Source: Actinomadura hibisca NBRC 15177 (GTDB taxonomy: Bacteria; Actinomycetota; Actinomycetes; Streptosporangiales; Streptosporangiaceae). From it: a DNA stretch of 38,098 bases. Numbering within the stretch: position 1 is the stretch's first letter; every line of letters begins with the position of its first letter. The translations under genes and the position numbers were made by a program. The notes beneath the pieces were generated by a model. The model did not search any database. It was not told the origin of the DNA and worked only from the letters and a program-made list of their open reading frames with translations. Where the stretch lies: NCBI RefSeq assembly GCF_001552635.1, contig NZ_BCRO01000041.1:1-38098 (forward strand), in the 5' to 3' direction. Positions 16,335 to 23,796 of this stretch are shown here, piece after piece.

Positions 16335-17469
16335 GGACGGCGGCGCTGCCGTAGCTGCCGCCGAAGCCGGTGCACAGCGCCACGCCCGCGCCGGGGACCT
16401 GGTTGGTGCCGGTGCCGCGCAGCTGGCGGACGGCCTCGGCGACGTTGTTGAGGCCGTGCACGTAGCCCTCCGACAGCAGGCCGCCGTGCGGGTTGACCGG
16501 GACGCGGCCGTTCCAGGCGATCTCCTGCGCGTGCAGCAGGACGGGCAGGTCGGCGCGCGGGATGAGGCCGAAGTCCTCCAGCTGGCGCGGCACCAGCCAG
16601 CTATAGGCGTCGTACAGCAGCGCGACGTCGATGTGGTCGGGCTTCATCCCGGCCGCCTCGTAGAGCGGCGCGGCCAGGTGGCCGGAGAAGATACGCGTGA
16701 CGTCGTCGGCCTTGTCCATGGTGGACGCGCCGGAGCCGCCGCCGCGCACCACGGCGTGCACGCGCGGCGCGTCGGGGGCGCGGTCGGCGCGGGTCAGCAC
16801 CAGCGCGCATGCGCCGTCGGTCTCCTGGCAGCAGTCCAGGCGGCGCAGCGGGGAGGCCACCATGGGGCTGTCGAGGTAGGTGGGGAGGTCCAGGCGCTCG
16901 CGGCGGACGGCGCGCGGGTTGCGCAGCGCGTGCGCGCGGGACTGGGCCACGACGGCGTGGGTGTGGACGTCGGTGAGCGCGGCGTCGTGCAGGTAGCGCT
17001 GACCGGCCAGGGCGAACTGGTGGACGGGGCCCGCCATGCCGTAGGGGTGGGTGAACTGCTCCTCGGTGCCCTCGCCGAGCTTGAGGCCGAGGGCGTTCAT
17101 CCGCTTGCCGGACCGGCCGTTGAGGGCGCGGTAGACCAGGACGTTCTCGGCCAGGCCCGCGTCGATCAGCATGGCGGCGTCGGCCAGGATCGAGGCGCTC
17201 TGCGTGCCGCCGCCGTAAATCTCGTTGTGCCAGCCCAGCTCGGGCATCCGCAGCTCGCGGGCCAGGTAGAGGACCGGCGCGGAGTCGTTGAGGTGGTAGC
17301 TGAGGATCGCGTCGGGACGGTCGATCCCGGCGTCGGCGAGGGCCTCGCGGGACGCTTCGGCGGCGAGCTGGAGCTCGGTGCGTCCGGAGGCGCGGGTCAG
17401 CGTGGTCATGCCGACGCCCGCGATGGCCGCCTTGCCGGAGAAGCCCTGCCTGCCCGCCCACTCAGCCAC
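16321..17469 (-). CDS. Thiolase-fold lipid-transfer protein (Ltp/SCP-x type) lacking the nucleophilic Cys
   Basis: A 382-residue thiolase-superfamily protein (KAAIAGVGMTTLTRASGRT at the start). Where a thiolase has its acyl-accepting Cys, this reads IYGGGTQSAS (Tyr85-Gly88), so it cannot do ordinary thiolysis. The C-terminal motifs NPHGGLLSEGY (about 331-341) and CTGFGG (about 367-372) remain. This pattern is typical of the Ltp branch, including Ltp2, which performs a retro-aldol cleavage of steroid side chains together with a DUF35 partner. Such a partner is encoded at 30761. GTG 17469 begins just before the conserved fold. A KstR2-type site overlaps a good promoter at 17635-17672. The 3' end overlaps the flippase gene on the other strand by 14 bases. 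Confidence 0.82.
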   Translation of the reverse strand: MAEWAGRQGFSGKAAIAGVGMTTLTRASGRTELQLAAEASREALADAGIDRPDAILSYHLNDSAPVLYLARELRMPELGWHNEIYGGGTQSASILADAAMLIDAGLAENVLVYRALNGRSGKRMNALGLKLGEGTEEQFTHPYGMAGPVHQFALAGQRYLHDAALTDVHTHAVVAQSRAHALRNPRAVRRERLDLPTYLDSPMVASPLRRLDCCQETDGACALVLTRADRAPDAPRVHAVVRGGGSGASTMDKADDVTRIFSGHLAAPLYEAAGMKPDHIDVALLYDAYSWLVPRQLEDFGLIPRADLPVLLHAQEIAWNGRVPVNPHGGLLSEGYVHGLNNVAEAVRQLRGTGTNQVPGAGVALCTGFGGSYGSAAVLTAP

Positions 17470-17543
17470 CGGCTCGCCCGCCCGCCTGCCTGTCCGTCAG
17501 CTCGCCCGTCCGCGTTCCCGCCACGTGATCCTCAGGAGATGGT

Positions 17544-17587
17544 GCCGCCCGCCGTGGGCGGGGCGCGATCCGTCCACGGCGGGCGGC
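17544..17587 (-). terminator. Perfect 14-bp hairpin upstream of the thiolase homologue
   Basis: GCCGCCCGCCGTGG (17544-17557) pairs with CCACGGCGGGCGGC (17574-17587) around a 16-base loop. It could end the response-regulator transcript, but it also lies inside the predicted leader of the thiolase homologue. There is no U-tract. Confidence 0.5.
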
Positions 17588-17595
17588 GTCTGTGG

Positions 17596-17616
17596 GGCCG
17601 GTCCGGAGGACCGGCC
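17596..17616 (-). terminator. Second compact hairpin in the same leader
   Basis: GGCCGGTCC (17596-17604) pairs with GGACCGGCC (17608-17616) around a GGA loop. It lies between the predicted promoter at 17635 and the larger hairpin at 17544-17587. Confidence 0.45.
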
Positions 17617-17634
17617 GGGGTGCCGTCGCAGGCG

Positions 17635-17672
17635 ACGCTAACCCGAATCCCTCTCGGAGACAAGCGCTTGCT
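17635..17672 (-). promoter_or_regulatory. Promoter with overlapping KstR2-type operator for the thiolase homologue
   Basis: Reading leftward, TTGTCT (17663-17658) and TAGCGT (17640-17635) are separated by exactly 17 bp. GACAAGCGCTTGCT at 17659-17672 fits the KstR2 operator at nine of ten positions and covers the -35. The predicted leader is about 155 bases and contains the two hairpins described above. Confidence 0.6.
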
Positions 17673-17720
17673 CGGTTTTGTTGCCGCGCCGGTCCCCGCA
17701 CTCCACCGCGGCCTGCGGTT

Positions 17721-18374
17721 TCAGTCGGCCAGGCGGATCAGCCGCCGTTCCACCGCCGTCGCCACCGCCGCCGTGCGGGTGTCCACGCCCAGCTTGGCGA
17801 AGATGTGGACGAGGTGGGTCTTCACGGTGGCCTCGCTGACGAACAGCTCCTTGGCGATCTGCCGGTTCGACAGGCCCCTGGCCAGCAGCTCCAGCGTCTC
17901 GATCTCGCGGGGGCTGAGGGCGGGCGCGGGCTCGCGCACCCGGTTGAGCAGCCGGGTCGCCACCTTCGGCGACAGGGCCGTCTCGCCGCGCGCGGCCGTG
18001 CGGATCCCGGCGAACAGCTCCTCCGGCGGCCCCGCCTTGAGCAGGTACCCGGCCGCGCCGACGTCGATGGCGCGCGCGATGTCGGCGTCGGAGTCGTAGG
18101 TGGTCAGCACCAGCACGCGGGGCGGGTCGGGCAGTTCCAGGATGCGCCGGGTGGCCTCCACCCCGTCGATGCCCTCGCCGAGCCGCAGGTCCATCAGCAC
18201 CAGGTCCGGACGGGTCAGGCCCGCCTGCCGCACCGCCGCCGCGCCGTCGGCGGCCTCGGCCACCACCTCGATGTCGGGCTCGCTGGCCAGCAGCGCGCAC
18301 AACCCGGCGCGCACCACCGGGTGGTCGTCGGCGATCAGTACGCGCACTCCGCCGCCGCCGTCCTCGCCTGTCAT
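17721..18374 (-). CDS. NarL/LuxR-family response regulator
   Basis: A 217-residue regulator. The receiver domain (about 10-125) has the acidic pair Asp16-Asp17, phospho-acceptor Asp62 (LVLMDLRLG), Thr91 and Lys113. The LuxR-type HTH (about 152-212) reads LSPREIETLELLARGLSNRQIAKELFVSEATVKTH, written in part as LSPREIETLELLARG and SEATVKTHLVHIFAKLG. ATG 18374 is preceded by GAGGAGGGG and overlaps the kinase stop by ATGA, so the pair is coupled. In arrangement it corresponds to SenR of the HbpS-SenS-SenR system. Its targets may include the palindromes at 19556-19608. Confidence 0.93.
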   Translation of the reverse strand: MTGEDGGGGVRVLIADDHPVVRAGLCALLASEPDIEVVAEAADGAAAVRQAGLTRPDLVLMDLRLGEGIDGVEATRRILELPDPPRVLVLTTYDSDADIARAIDVGAAGYLLKAGPPEELFAGIRTAARGETALSPKVATRLLNRVREPAPALSPREIETLELLARGLSNRQIAKELFVSEATVKTHLVHIFAKLGVDTRTAAVATAVERRLIRLAD

Positions 18375-19501
18375 CGTCCCCTCCTCGGCACGGTCGCGGC
18401 CACGACCGTGCCCTCGCCCGGCACACTCTCGATCTCCAGCGTGCCGCCGGCCGCCGCCAGCCGCTCGCGCATGGCGGTCAGCCCGTAGCCGCGGCCCGGT
18501 CCCGGGCGGGCGCGGTCGAACCCGGTCCCGTCGTCGGCCACGTCCAGCCGCACCTGGTCGTCCAGGTAGGTCAGGGTGACCATGACGGCGGACGCCCCGG
18601 CGTGCTCGCGCACGTTGGCCAGCGCGCCCTGGACGACGCGGACCAGCGCGGCTTGCGCGGCGGTGTCGAGGTCGTACTCCGCGCCGTCCACCTGCAACCG
18701 CGCGGGCGGGCCCGTCCCGTCGGCGCGGTCCAGCAGGCCGCGCAGCGCGGCGGGCAACGATCCGGCGGCCAGGTCCGCCGGGGGCAGCGCGCGCACGAAC
18801 CGGCGCGCCTCCGCCAGGTTGTCCGCTGCGGCGTCGGCGGCCCGGCGCACGTGCCGGCGCGCCGCCTGCGGATCGGCGTCCCACTCCCGGTCGGCGGCCT
18901 GGAGGAGTATCCCCATGCTGCTCAAGCCCTGGGCGAGGGTGTCGTGGATCTCGCGGGACAGCCGCTGGCGTTCCTCCAGGACGCCCGCCTCACGCTGCGA
19001 GGCCGCCAGCTCGTCGCGGGTGCGGACCAGGTCGTCGATCAGTCCCTGCAACTCCAGGAAGATCACCGCGGTCATGCCCGCCACCGCGACCGGGCCGAGC
19101 ACCAGGCTCGGTTCCAGCCGGTCGGCCAGCCGCACCTGCGCGAAGATCACCGCTCCGGTCAGCACCACCACGCTCACCAGCGCCGCCCGGCGGCCGAGCA
19201 GCCGCAGCGAGACGAAGAACAGCGGGATCGCGCACCAGGCGAAGCTCGGCGCGGAGATCACCAGCGCCAGCCACAGCAGGACCACCGTCGCCAGCCAGAA
19301 CAGGCGGCCCCGGTGGCCGAGCCGGTCCCACTGGACGATGCCCAGCGCGTAGAGCACCGCGAGGACGGCGCAGGCGGCAAGTTCCAGCCAGGTCTGCCGG
19401 TCCGTCCCGTGCCGGACCACCAGCCGGGACGCCGAGGCGGCCAGCAGCAGGAAGAACCCCGCGTGCATGGCCTGGTGGATCCGCTGCTCGGCCCGTGTCA
19501 T
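18371..19501 (-). CDS. Membrane sensor histidine kinase (HisKA_3 type)
   Basis: A 376-residue kinase. About five or six short membrane helices (about 13-28, 38-57, 66-100, 106-124, 132-150) with little extracellular sequence lead to a coiled coil (about 150-176). The HisKA_3 box ERQRLSREIHDTLAQ has phospho-acceptor His186. The HATPase domain closes with DVADDGTGFD and GRGYGLTAMRERL. ATG 19501 has GGGGAGGG just upstream. The multi-helix sensor without a large ectodomain suits a kinase that is controlled by a partner, as SenS is by extracellular HbpS; an HbpS-family gene is transcribed divergently from 19685. A DesK-like membrane sensor is the alternative. Confidence 0.92.
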   Translation of the reverse strand: MTRAEQRIHQAMHAGFFLLLAASASRLVVRHGTDRQTWLELAACAVLAVLYALGIVQWDRLGHRGRLFWLATVVLLWLALVISAPSFAWCAIPLFFVSLRLLGRRAALVSVVVLTGAVIFAQVRLADRLEPSLVLGPVAVAGMTAVIFLELQGLIDDLVRTRDELAASQREAGVLEERQRLSREIHDTLAQGLSSMGILLQAADREWDADPQAARRHVRRAADAAADNLAEARRFVRALPPADLAAGSLPAALRGLLDRADGTGPPARLQVDGAEYDLDTAAQAALVRVVQGALANVREHAGASAVMVTLTYLDDQVRLDVADDGTGFDRARPGPGRGYGLTAMRERLAAAGGTLEIESVPGEGTVVAATVPRRGR

Positions 19502-19555
19502 GCCCTCCCCTCACCGCACGTTATCGCAGCGTCACATCCCGGCCGGGCGGAGGCG

Positions 19556-19608
19556 TCAACCGATCGGTTGATCCGCCCCTCCATCCCTTGGCGCCGGCGG
19601 ATCAACCG
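19556..19608. promoter_or_regulatory. Palindromic operator cluster between kinase and HbpS-like genes
   Basis: TCAACCGATCGGTTGA (19556-19571) is a perfect 16-bp palindrome. A third half-site lies further on: CGGTTGATCCGCC (19565-19577) is repeated in perfect inverted form as GGCGGATCAACCG (19596-19608), 18 bases away. The cluster lies 55 bp from the kinase start and 77 bp from the HbpS-like start, so it could control both directions. Confidence 0.65.
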
Positions 19609-19684
19609 GCCTCCCGATGGCGGCCGCCCCCGGCCCGGCGAGGCTGGTGTCATCAGCCGGAAACACCCGAGGGGGAGACCGAGA

Positions 19685-20230
19685 ATGAGCAACAACCGCG
19701 CCAAGACCATCGCCGGAATGACCGCGGGCCTGGCCCTGGTGGGCGTCACGGTCGGCGTGTCGGCCGCCCAGGCCGCGCCCGCAGCGCCCGCCGCCGCCAA
19801 GCGCGGCGAGGCGGTGCAGCAGGTGAACGTCCTGCGCAGCGACGCCGCCATGAAGATCGCCGACGCCGTGCAGAAGGAGGCCGCCAAGCAGCACCAGCGG
19901 GTCGCGGTCGCCGTCGTGGACCGGTCGGGCGACCTGCGCCTGGTCGTCAAGGGCGACGGGGCGGGCCCGCAGACCGTCGAGTCGGCCAAGCGCAAGGCGT
20001 TCACGGCCGTCTCGTTCGGCCAGCCGACCTCCAAGCTGGCGGGCGGCGCCACCGGTGACGGCCCGACCGTCAAGGACATCCCGGGCACTCTGTTCCTGGC
20101 GGGCGGCGTGCCGGTCGCCTCCGGCGGCTCCCCCATCGCGGGCATCGGCGTGGGCGGCGCGCCCCAGGGCACCATCGACGAGGCCATCGCGCAGGCCGGT
20201 CTGCGGGCGATTCAGGGCGACCTCGGCTGA
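19685..20230 (+). CDS. Secreted HbpS/GlcG-family (DUF336) protein, possible heme-binding sensor partner
   Basis: A 181-residue protein. The signal peptide has a short basic start, a hydrophobic core (about 9-26) and an AQA-AP cleavage site near residue 30. The mature part is one GlcG/HbpS domain: LRSDAAMKIADAVQKEAAK helix, VAVAVVDRSGDLRLVVKGDGA, SAKRKAFTAVSFG, then GGVPVASGGSPIAGIGVGGA near the C-terminus. HbpS of Streptomyces reticuli is an octameric extracellular heme-binding protein that tunes the SenS kinase; the adjacent kinase-regulator pair makes that role likely here, though heme binding is not proven by sequence. The start has GGGGGAGA upstream. A strong hairpin follows the gene. Confidence 0.88.
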   Translation: MSNNRAKTIAGMTAGLALVGVTVGVSAAQAAPAAPAAAKRGEAVQQVNVLRSDAAMKIADAVQKEAAKQHQRVAVAVVDRSGDLRLVVKGDGAGPQTVESAKRKAFTAVSFGQPTSKLAGGATGDGPTVKDIPGTLFLAGGVPVASGGSPIAGIGVGGAPQGTIDEAIAQAGLRAIQGDLG

Positions 20231-20245
20231 GCGCGTCCCACGTGA

Positions 20246-20279
20246 CGGCGCGGCCGCGGAGAGTGCCGCGGCCGCGCCG
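20246..20279 (+). terminator. Strong 14-bp hairpin after the HbpS-like gene
   Basis: CGGCGCGGCCGCGG (20246-20259) pairs perfectly with CCGCGGCCGCGCCG (20266-20279) around AGAGTG. There is no T-run, but the stem is very stable. It may partly terminate transcription or protect the upstream mRNA before the ankyrin gene. Confidence 0.65.
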
Positions 20280-20300
20280 GTAATCTCCGGAGCGAACACG

Positions 20301-20990
20301 ATGTCGATCACGCGTAGAAGGGCGCTGGCGACGCTGACCCTGCTGGTCGGAGCCGCTACCGGCGCCTGCGCGGGTCCGCGAGACCGGGAGGTCCCCGTGC
20401 AGCGGGAGGAACTGCTCAGAGCCGCGGCCCAGGGGGACGCCGCCAGGGTCCGCGACGCGTTGCAGGCCGGGGCGCCGATCGAGGCCCGTGACGGGCAGGG
20501 CCGCACGGCGCTGCTGCTGACGGCCGCCGCCGACCACGTCGAGGCGGCCACGGTGCTGGTGAAGGCCGGGGCCGACCCCGACGCGCAGGACCGGCAGCGC
20601 GACAGCCCGTTCCTGGTGACCGGCGTGACCGGCAGCGTGGCCATGTTGAAGGCCCTGCTGCCCGCCCGCCCCGATCTGACGCTGACCAACCGCTACGGCG
20701 GCGTCGCGCTGATCCCGGCCTGCGAGCGCGGCCACGTGGACTACGTCCGCGAGGTGCTGAGGACCGGCATCGCGGTGGACCACGTCAACCGGCTGGGCTG
20801 GACCGGCCTGCTGGAGGCGATCATCCTGGGCGACGGGTCGGCCCGCTACCAGGAGATCGTCCGGCTGCTGATCGCGGCGGGCGCGGACGTCGGCCTCGCC
20901 GACGGCGACGGCGTCCCACCGCTGCGGCACGCGACCGCCAAGCACCACGAGGAGATCGCCGCCCTGCTCCGCGCCGCCGGGGCCCGCTGA
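20301..20990 (+). CDS. Ankyrin-repeat lipoprotein
   Basis: A 229-residue protein. The N-terminus has basic residues and a hydrophobic core ending in ATGACAG, with Cys23 a plausible lipobox cysteine. From about residue 35 onward it is built of ankyrin repeats of about 33 residues: LLRAAAQGDAARVRDALQAGA, DGQGRTALLLTAAADHVEAA, GGVALIPACERGHVDYVREV, GWTGLLEAI, GVPPLRHATAKHHEEIAALL. It would act as a protein-binding scaffold at the outer face of the membrane. The gene follows the HbpS-like gene by 70 bp across a strong hairpin and may be co-transcribed with it. In other bacteria, secreted ankyrin proteins accompany catalase and oxidative-stress genes, which would fit a redox-sensing locus. Its stop lies only 10 bp from the convergent gene. 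Confidence 0.85.
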   Translation: MSITRRRALATLTLLVGAATGACAGPRDREVPVQREELLRAAAQGDAARVRDALQAGAPIEARDGQGRTALLLTAAADHVEAATVLVKAGADPDAQDRQRDSPFLVTGVTGSVAMLKALLPARPDLTLTNRYGGVALIPACERGHVDYVREVLRTGIAVDHVNRLGWTGLLEAIILGDGSARYQEIVRLLIAAGADVGLADGDGVPPLRHATAKHHEEIAALLRAAGAR

Positions 20991-21000
20991 GCCGGGGGTG

Positions 21001-21300
21001 TCAGAGGTCGTACTGGAGGGCGGCGCGGCGGGCGACGATCGGGGTGATGACCTCGGTGATCACCTCGCGGTGGGCGGGGTGGTCGCGGTAGGCGAGGTAG
21101 GCGTCGCGGTCGGCGAAGTCGCCGACGACCACGAAGTCGAAGTTGCCCTCGTTCACGCCCGCGTCGTGCCCGAGGCTGTAGTCGCGGATCTCGGGGATGA
21201 CGGCGGGCAACGCGGCCAGCCGGGTGCGCACCTCCTCCTGCTGGGAGGTCGTCGTGCCCTCGGCCCACTCGAACATCACCACGTGCCGGAAACCGCTCAT
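21001..21300 (-). CDS. Dabb (stress-responsive alpha/beta-barrel) family protein
   Basis: A 99-residue cytosolic protein. It starts MSGFRHVVMFEWAEGT, followed by VRTRLAALPAVIPEIRDYSLGHDAG, NFDFVVVGDF and YRDHPAHREVI, the typical pattern of small dimeric Dabb proteins (His6 is the conserved early histidine). Some relatives are polyketide cyclases or act in stress, but most have no known reaction. ATG 21300 is chosen over GTG 21309 because the family normally starts just before the RHxVxF strand. It follows the flavodoxin-like gene on the same strand by 48 bp and may share its transcript. Confidence 0.82.
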   Translation of the reverse strand: MSGFRHVVMFEWAEGTTTSQQEEVRTRLAALPAVIPEIRDYSLGHDAGVNEGNFDFVVVGDFADRDAYLAYRDHPAHREVITEVITPIVARRAALQYDL

Positions 21301-21348
21301 GCGACTCACCGTAGCGGTTCGGGGCGTCCCGGCCGGGACGCGACGGGC

Positions 21349-21804
21349 TCAGACGTCGCCCAGTTCGGCGGCCACGAGCGCGCCGAGTTCCCAGCACGCC
21401 TCCAGGTCCGCCCGCGACGGCTCGCCGGTCACCACGACCGGCGGCCGCACCGCCTGCCACTTCAGCCCGGTCGTGATGGACTCCAGCGCGCGCAGGGCCC
21501 CGGTGGCGTCGTTGTTGCCGTGCAGGTAGCCGCCGAACGGCCGCCGCGCGGTGGCCTCCAGGCACGGGTAGTACACCTGGTCGAAGAAGTGCTTGAGCGC
21601 CCCTGACAGGTAGCCCAGGTTGACCGGCGTGCCCAGCAGGTAGCCGTCGGCCTCCAGGACGTCCACCGGCGACGCGGTGAGCGCCGGGCGCGCCGTCACC
21701 TCCACGCCGCTCACCTCGTCGGTCCGCGCGCCCTCGCGGACGGCCTCGAACATGGCCTGGAGCGCGGGCGACGGCGTGTGATGCACGATCAGCAGGCGTT
21801 TCAT
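21349..21804 (-). CDS. Flavodoxin-like NAD(P)H-dependent FMN reductase
   Basis: A 151-residue flavodoxin-fold protein. It begins MKRLLIVHHTPSPALQAMFEAV, in which HHTPS is the phosphate-binding loop for FMN. ADGYLLGTPVNLGYLSGALKHFFDQ (about 60-84) is the second flavin-binding segment characteristic of the NADPH-dependent FMN reductase/WrbA-like group. It is shorter than classical members, which usually have 170-200 residues, but the fold appears complete. GGAGG lies directly before ATG 21804. A palindrome sits 50 bp upstream. Confidence 0.82.
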   Translation of the reverse strand: MKRLLIVHHTPSPALQAMFEAVREGARTDEVSGVEVTARPALTASPVDVLEADGYLLGTPVNLGYLSGALKHFFDQVYYPCLEATARRPFGGYLHGNNDATGALRALESITTGLKWQAVRPPVVVTGEPSRADLEACWELGALVAAELGDV

Positions 21805-21853
21805 CGCCTCCGATCCTAGGGGCGCGCCCGGCCGGGGCACCGGTCCGGCCGCC

Positions 21854-21869
21854 CTCACCGGAAGGTGAG
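21854..21869. promoter_or_regulatory. CTCACC-ggaa-GGTGAG inverted repeat
   Basis: The two 6-bp arms are perfectly inverted with a 4-base centre. It sits in the 192-bp divergent gap, 50 bp from the flavodoxin-like start and 128 bp from the DUF2156 gene. This is the size of a typical dimer-binding operator; the regulator is unknown. Confidence 0.4.
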
Positions 21870-21996
21870 TGTTCCTGGCCGCCCGTGGCCGGATCGTCGC
21901 CATCGCGTCCCCGGCCGTCGTCCAATGGAGATCCGTCCCGCCGCCCGGGAATGCGATATATCCGATCATGGTTGGCCCTCAGCGGAGGTGTCTCCC

Positions 21997-23646
21997 GTGC
22001 ACGAAGCGAAACCGGCGCTCCCCGAGTTCCGCCCGGTCTGGCCCTTCGCGCTCGGCACGGCCGCCGTCGCCGCGCTGGTCGCCGTCCCCGCGCTGGCCTG
22101 GACGCCCGGCTGGCTGCACCGCGCCTCGCTGCTGGTGACCGGCCGCCCGCTGAGCCCCGCGCACGCGTTCGTGCTGGCCCTGGCCCTGGCGCTGGTGGCG
22201 CGCGGGACGCTGCTGCGCCGCCGGGCCGCCTGGTACGGGCTGCTACTGCTGGTGGCGATGGCCGTGCTGGCGGTCCTGACCGGCGAGGACGCGCCGTGGC
22301 GGCTGCCGCTGCTGGGCGCGGTGGGCTGGGCCCTCTGGACGCGCCGCGACCGCTTCCCGGTGCATCCCCACCACGACCGGGTGCGCGGCGCGCTGCGCAC
22401 CGGCGCGCTGCTGGTGCTCGGCACGGCTGCGGCCACGGTGCTGGTCGGCGGGGTGTCGGTGCGGTCGGCGGTGCCGACGCTGGCGGCCGGGCTCGGCTCG
22501 ACCGGCGCGCCCCTGGACGGCGCGTCCTGGCTGCCGGGCGTCCTGGGGCTGGCGGGCGGCGCGGGGCTGCTGGTGCTGATGGTGACGCTGCTGGCGGCCG
22601 ATCCCGCCCCGCCGCCCGGCGACGAGTCCGAGCGGCGGCGTGTGGCGGGACTGGTGGCGCGGCCCGGGTCCGACACCCTCGCGCCGTTCGCGCTGCGTCG
22701 CGACAAGTCCTACGTCTTCAGCCCCGACGGGCGCGCGGCGATCGGCTACCGCGTGTTGTTCGGCGTCGCGGTGGCGGGCGGCGATCCGGTGGGCGACGCG
22801 GGCGCGCACGAGGCGGCGATCGAGGAGTTCCTCGCGCTGTGCCGCCGCACCGGCTGGCGTCCGGCGGTGCTCGGCGCGGGCGCGGAGCTGCTGCCCGCCT
22901 GGGGGCCGCTTCGCTCGTTCGGGTTCGGCGACGAGGTGGTGGTGCGTCCCGAGGAGTTCAGTCTGTCGGGACGGACGATGCGCAACGTGCGGCAAGCCGT
23001 CCAGCGCACCCGCAACGCGGGCGTGACCACCTACGTCCTCCCCGAGCGCGAACTGTCCCCTGCACTACGCGAACAACTGCTGGACGTCGCGGCCCGCTCG
23101 CTGGGCGGCGCGGCCGAGCGCGGCTTCTCCATGAACCTGGACGAGCTGCTCACCGGCTACCACCCCGGCACGCTGGTGGCGGTCGCCTGCGACGCCGACG
23201 GCACCCCGATCGCGTTCCAGCGGTACGCGGCGGCGGGCGAGGGCATCAGCCTGGACGCGATGCGGCGCGCGCCCGGCGGGCCCAACGGCGTCAACGAGCG
23301 CCTGATCGTCGAGATGGTCGAGCACGCCCGCGCGCACGGCGTCGGCGTCGTGTCGCTCAACTTCGCCGCCTTCCGCGAGCTGCTGGACAGCGAGGAGCGC
23401 GGCCCGCTGGAGCGGGCCGGGTACCGGGCGCTGCACCTGCTGGACCCGTTGATCGCGGTGGAGTCGTTGTACCTGTTCGACCGCAAGTTCCGGCCCGGCT
23501 ACCGGCCGCGCAGCATCGTGTTCCGCTCCTGGTTCGACCTCGGCCTGCTGGCGGCGGCGCTGCTGACGCTGGAGTTCGGCCGGACCCGGCCCGCCGCCGC
23601 CCCGGTGGCCGCCGCCGAGCCCGCCGGCCACCTCGAACGCCCCTGA
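21997..23646 (+). CDS. DUF2156 membrane protein, phosphatidylglycerol aminoacyltransferase-like
   Basis: A 549-residue protein. About five or six membrane helices (to about residue 205) are followed by a cytosolic DUF2156 domain (about 220-530), a double GNAT fold as in MprF and in the C-terminal part of LysX. Recognisable elements are LRRDKSYVFSPDGRAAIGYRV, SFGFGDEVVV, MRNVRQAVQRTRNAGV, and SLDAMRRAPGGPNGVNERLIVEMV with SLNFAAFRELL near the end. Such enzymes transfer lysine or alanine from aminoacyl-tRNA to phosphatidylglycerol, lowering surface charge. GTG 21997 has GGAGG eight bases upstream; the in-frame upstream extension lacks a ribosome site. It stands alone. Amino-acid specificity cannot be predicted. 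Confidence 0.85.
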   Translation: MHEAKPALPEFRPVWPFALGTAAVAALVAVPALAWTPGWLHRASLLVTGRPLSPAHAFVLALALALVARGTLLRRRAAWYGLLLLVAMAVLAVLTGEDAPWRLPLLGAVGWALWTRRDRFPVHPHHDRVRGALRTGALLVLGTAAATVLVGGVSVRSAVPTLAAGLGSTGAPLDGASWLPGVLGLAGGAGLLVLMVTLLAADPAPPPGDESERRRVAGLVARPGSDTLAPFALRRDKSYVFSPDGRAAIGYRVLFGVAVAGGDPVGDAGAHEAAIEEFLALCRRTGWRPAVLGAGAELLPAWGPLRSFGFGDEVVVRPEEFSLSGRTMRNVRQAVQRTRNAGVTTYVLPERELSPALREQLLDVAARSLGGAAERGFSMNLDELLTGYHPGTLVAVACDADGTPIAFQRYAAAGEGISLDAMRRAPGGPNGVNERLIVEMVEHARAHGVGVVSLNFAAFRELLDSEERGPLERAGYRALHLLDPLIAVESLYLFDRKFRPGYRPRSIVFRSWFDLGLLAAALLTLEFGRTRPAAAPVAAAEPAGHLERP

Positions 23647-23698
23647 CCGCGCGCCCGCCGCGTCCCCGCCCCGCGCCGGGAGACCTCTGTTAGGCTTC

Positions 23699-23715
23699 CC
23701 AAGCGAGCGCTTGGT
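23699..23715. promoter_or_regulatory. KstR2-related operator upstream of the LLM/ligase operon
   Basis: CCAAGCGAGCGCTTGG (23699-23714) is a 16-bp near-palindrome. Within it AGCGAGCGCTTGGT (23702-23715) fits the KstR2 operator at nine of ten positions. TAGGCT at 23691-23696, preceded by TGT, is a possible extended -10. The operator would then cover the transcription start, about 80 bp before GTG 23797. Confidence 0.55.
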
Positions 23716-23796
23716 ACGCAATGATGGGGCAGGCGATACGACGCGGCGAGGGCACGGCGTGCACCCGCCGGGCCCGGCGAAGAAGGAGCCGTACAC

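Noticed and set aside
17721..18884. 387-residue version of the response regulator
   Set aside because: The N-terminal 170 residues are the kinase gene read in the wrong frame; the receiver domain begins at ATG 18374 with a ribosome site.
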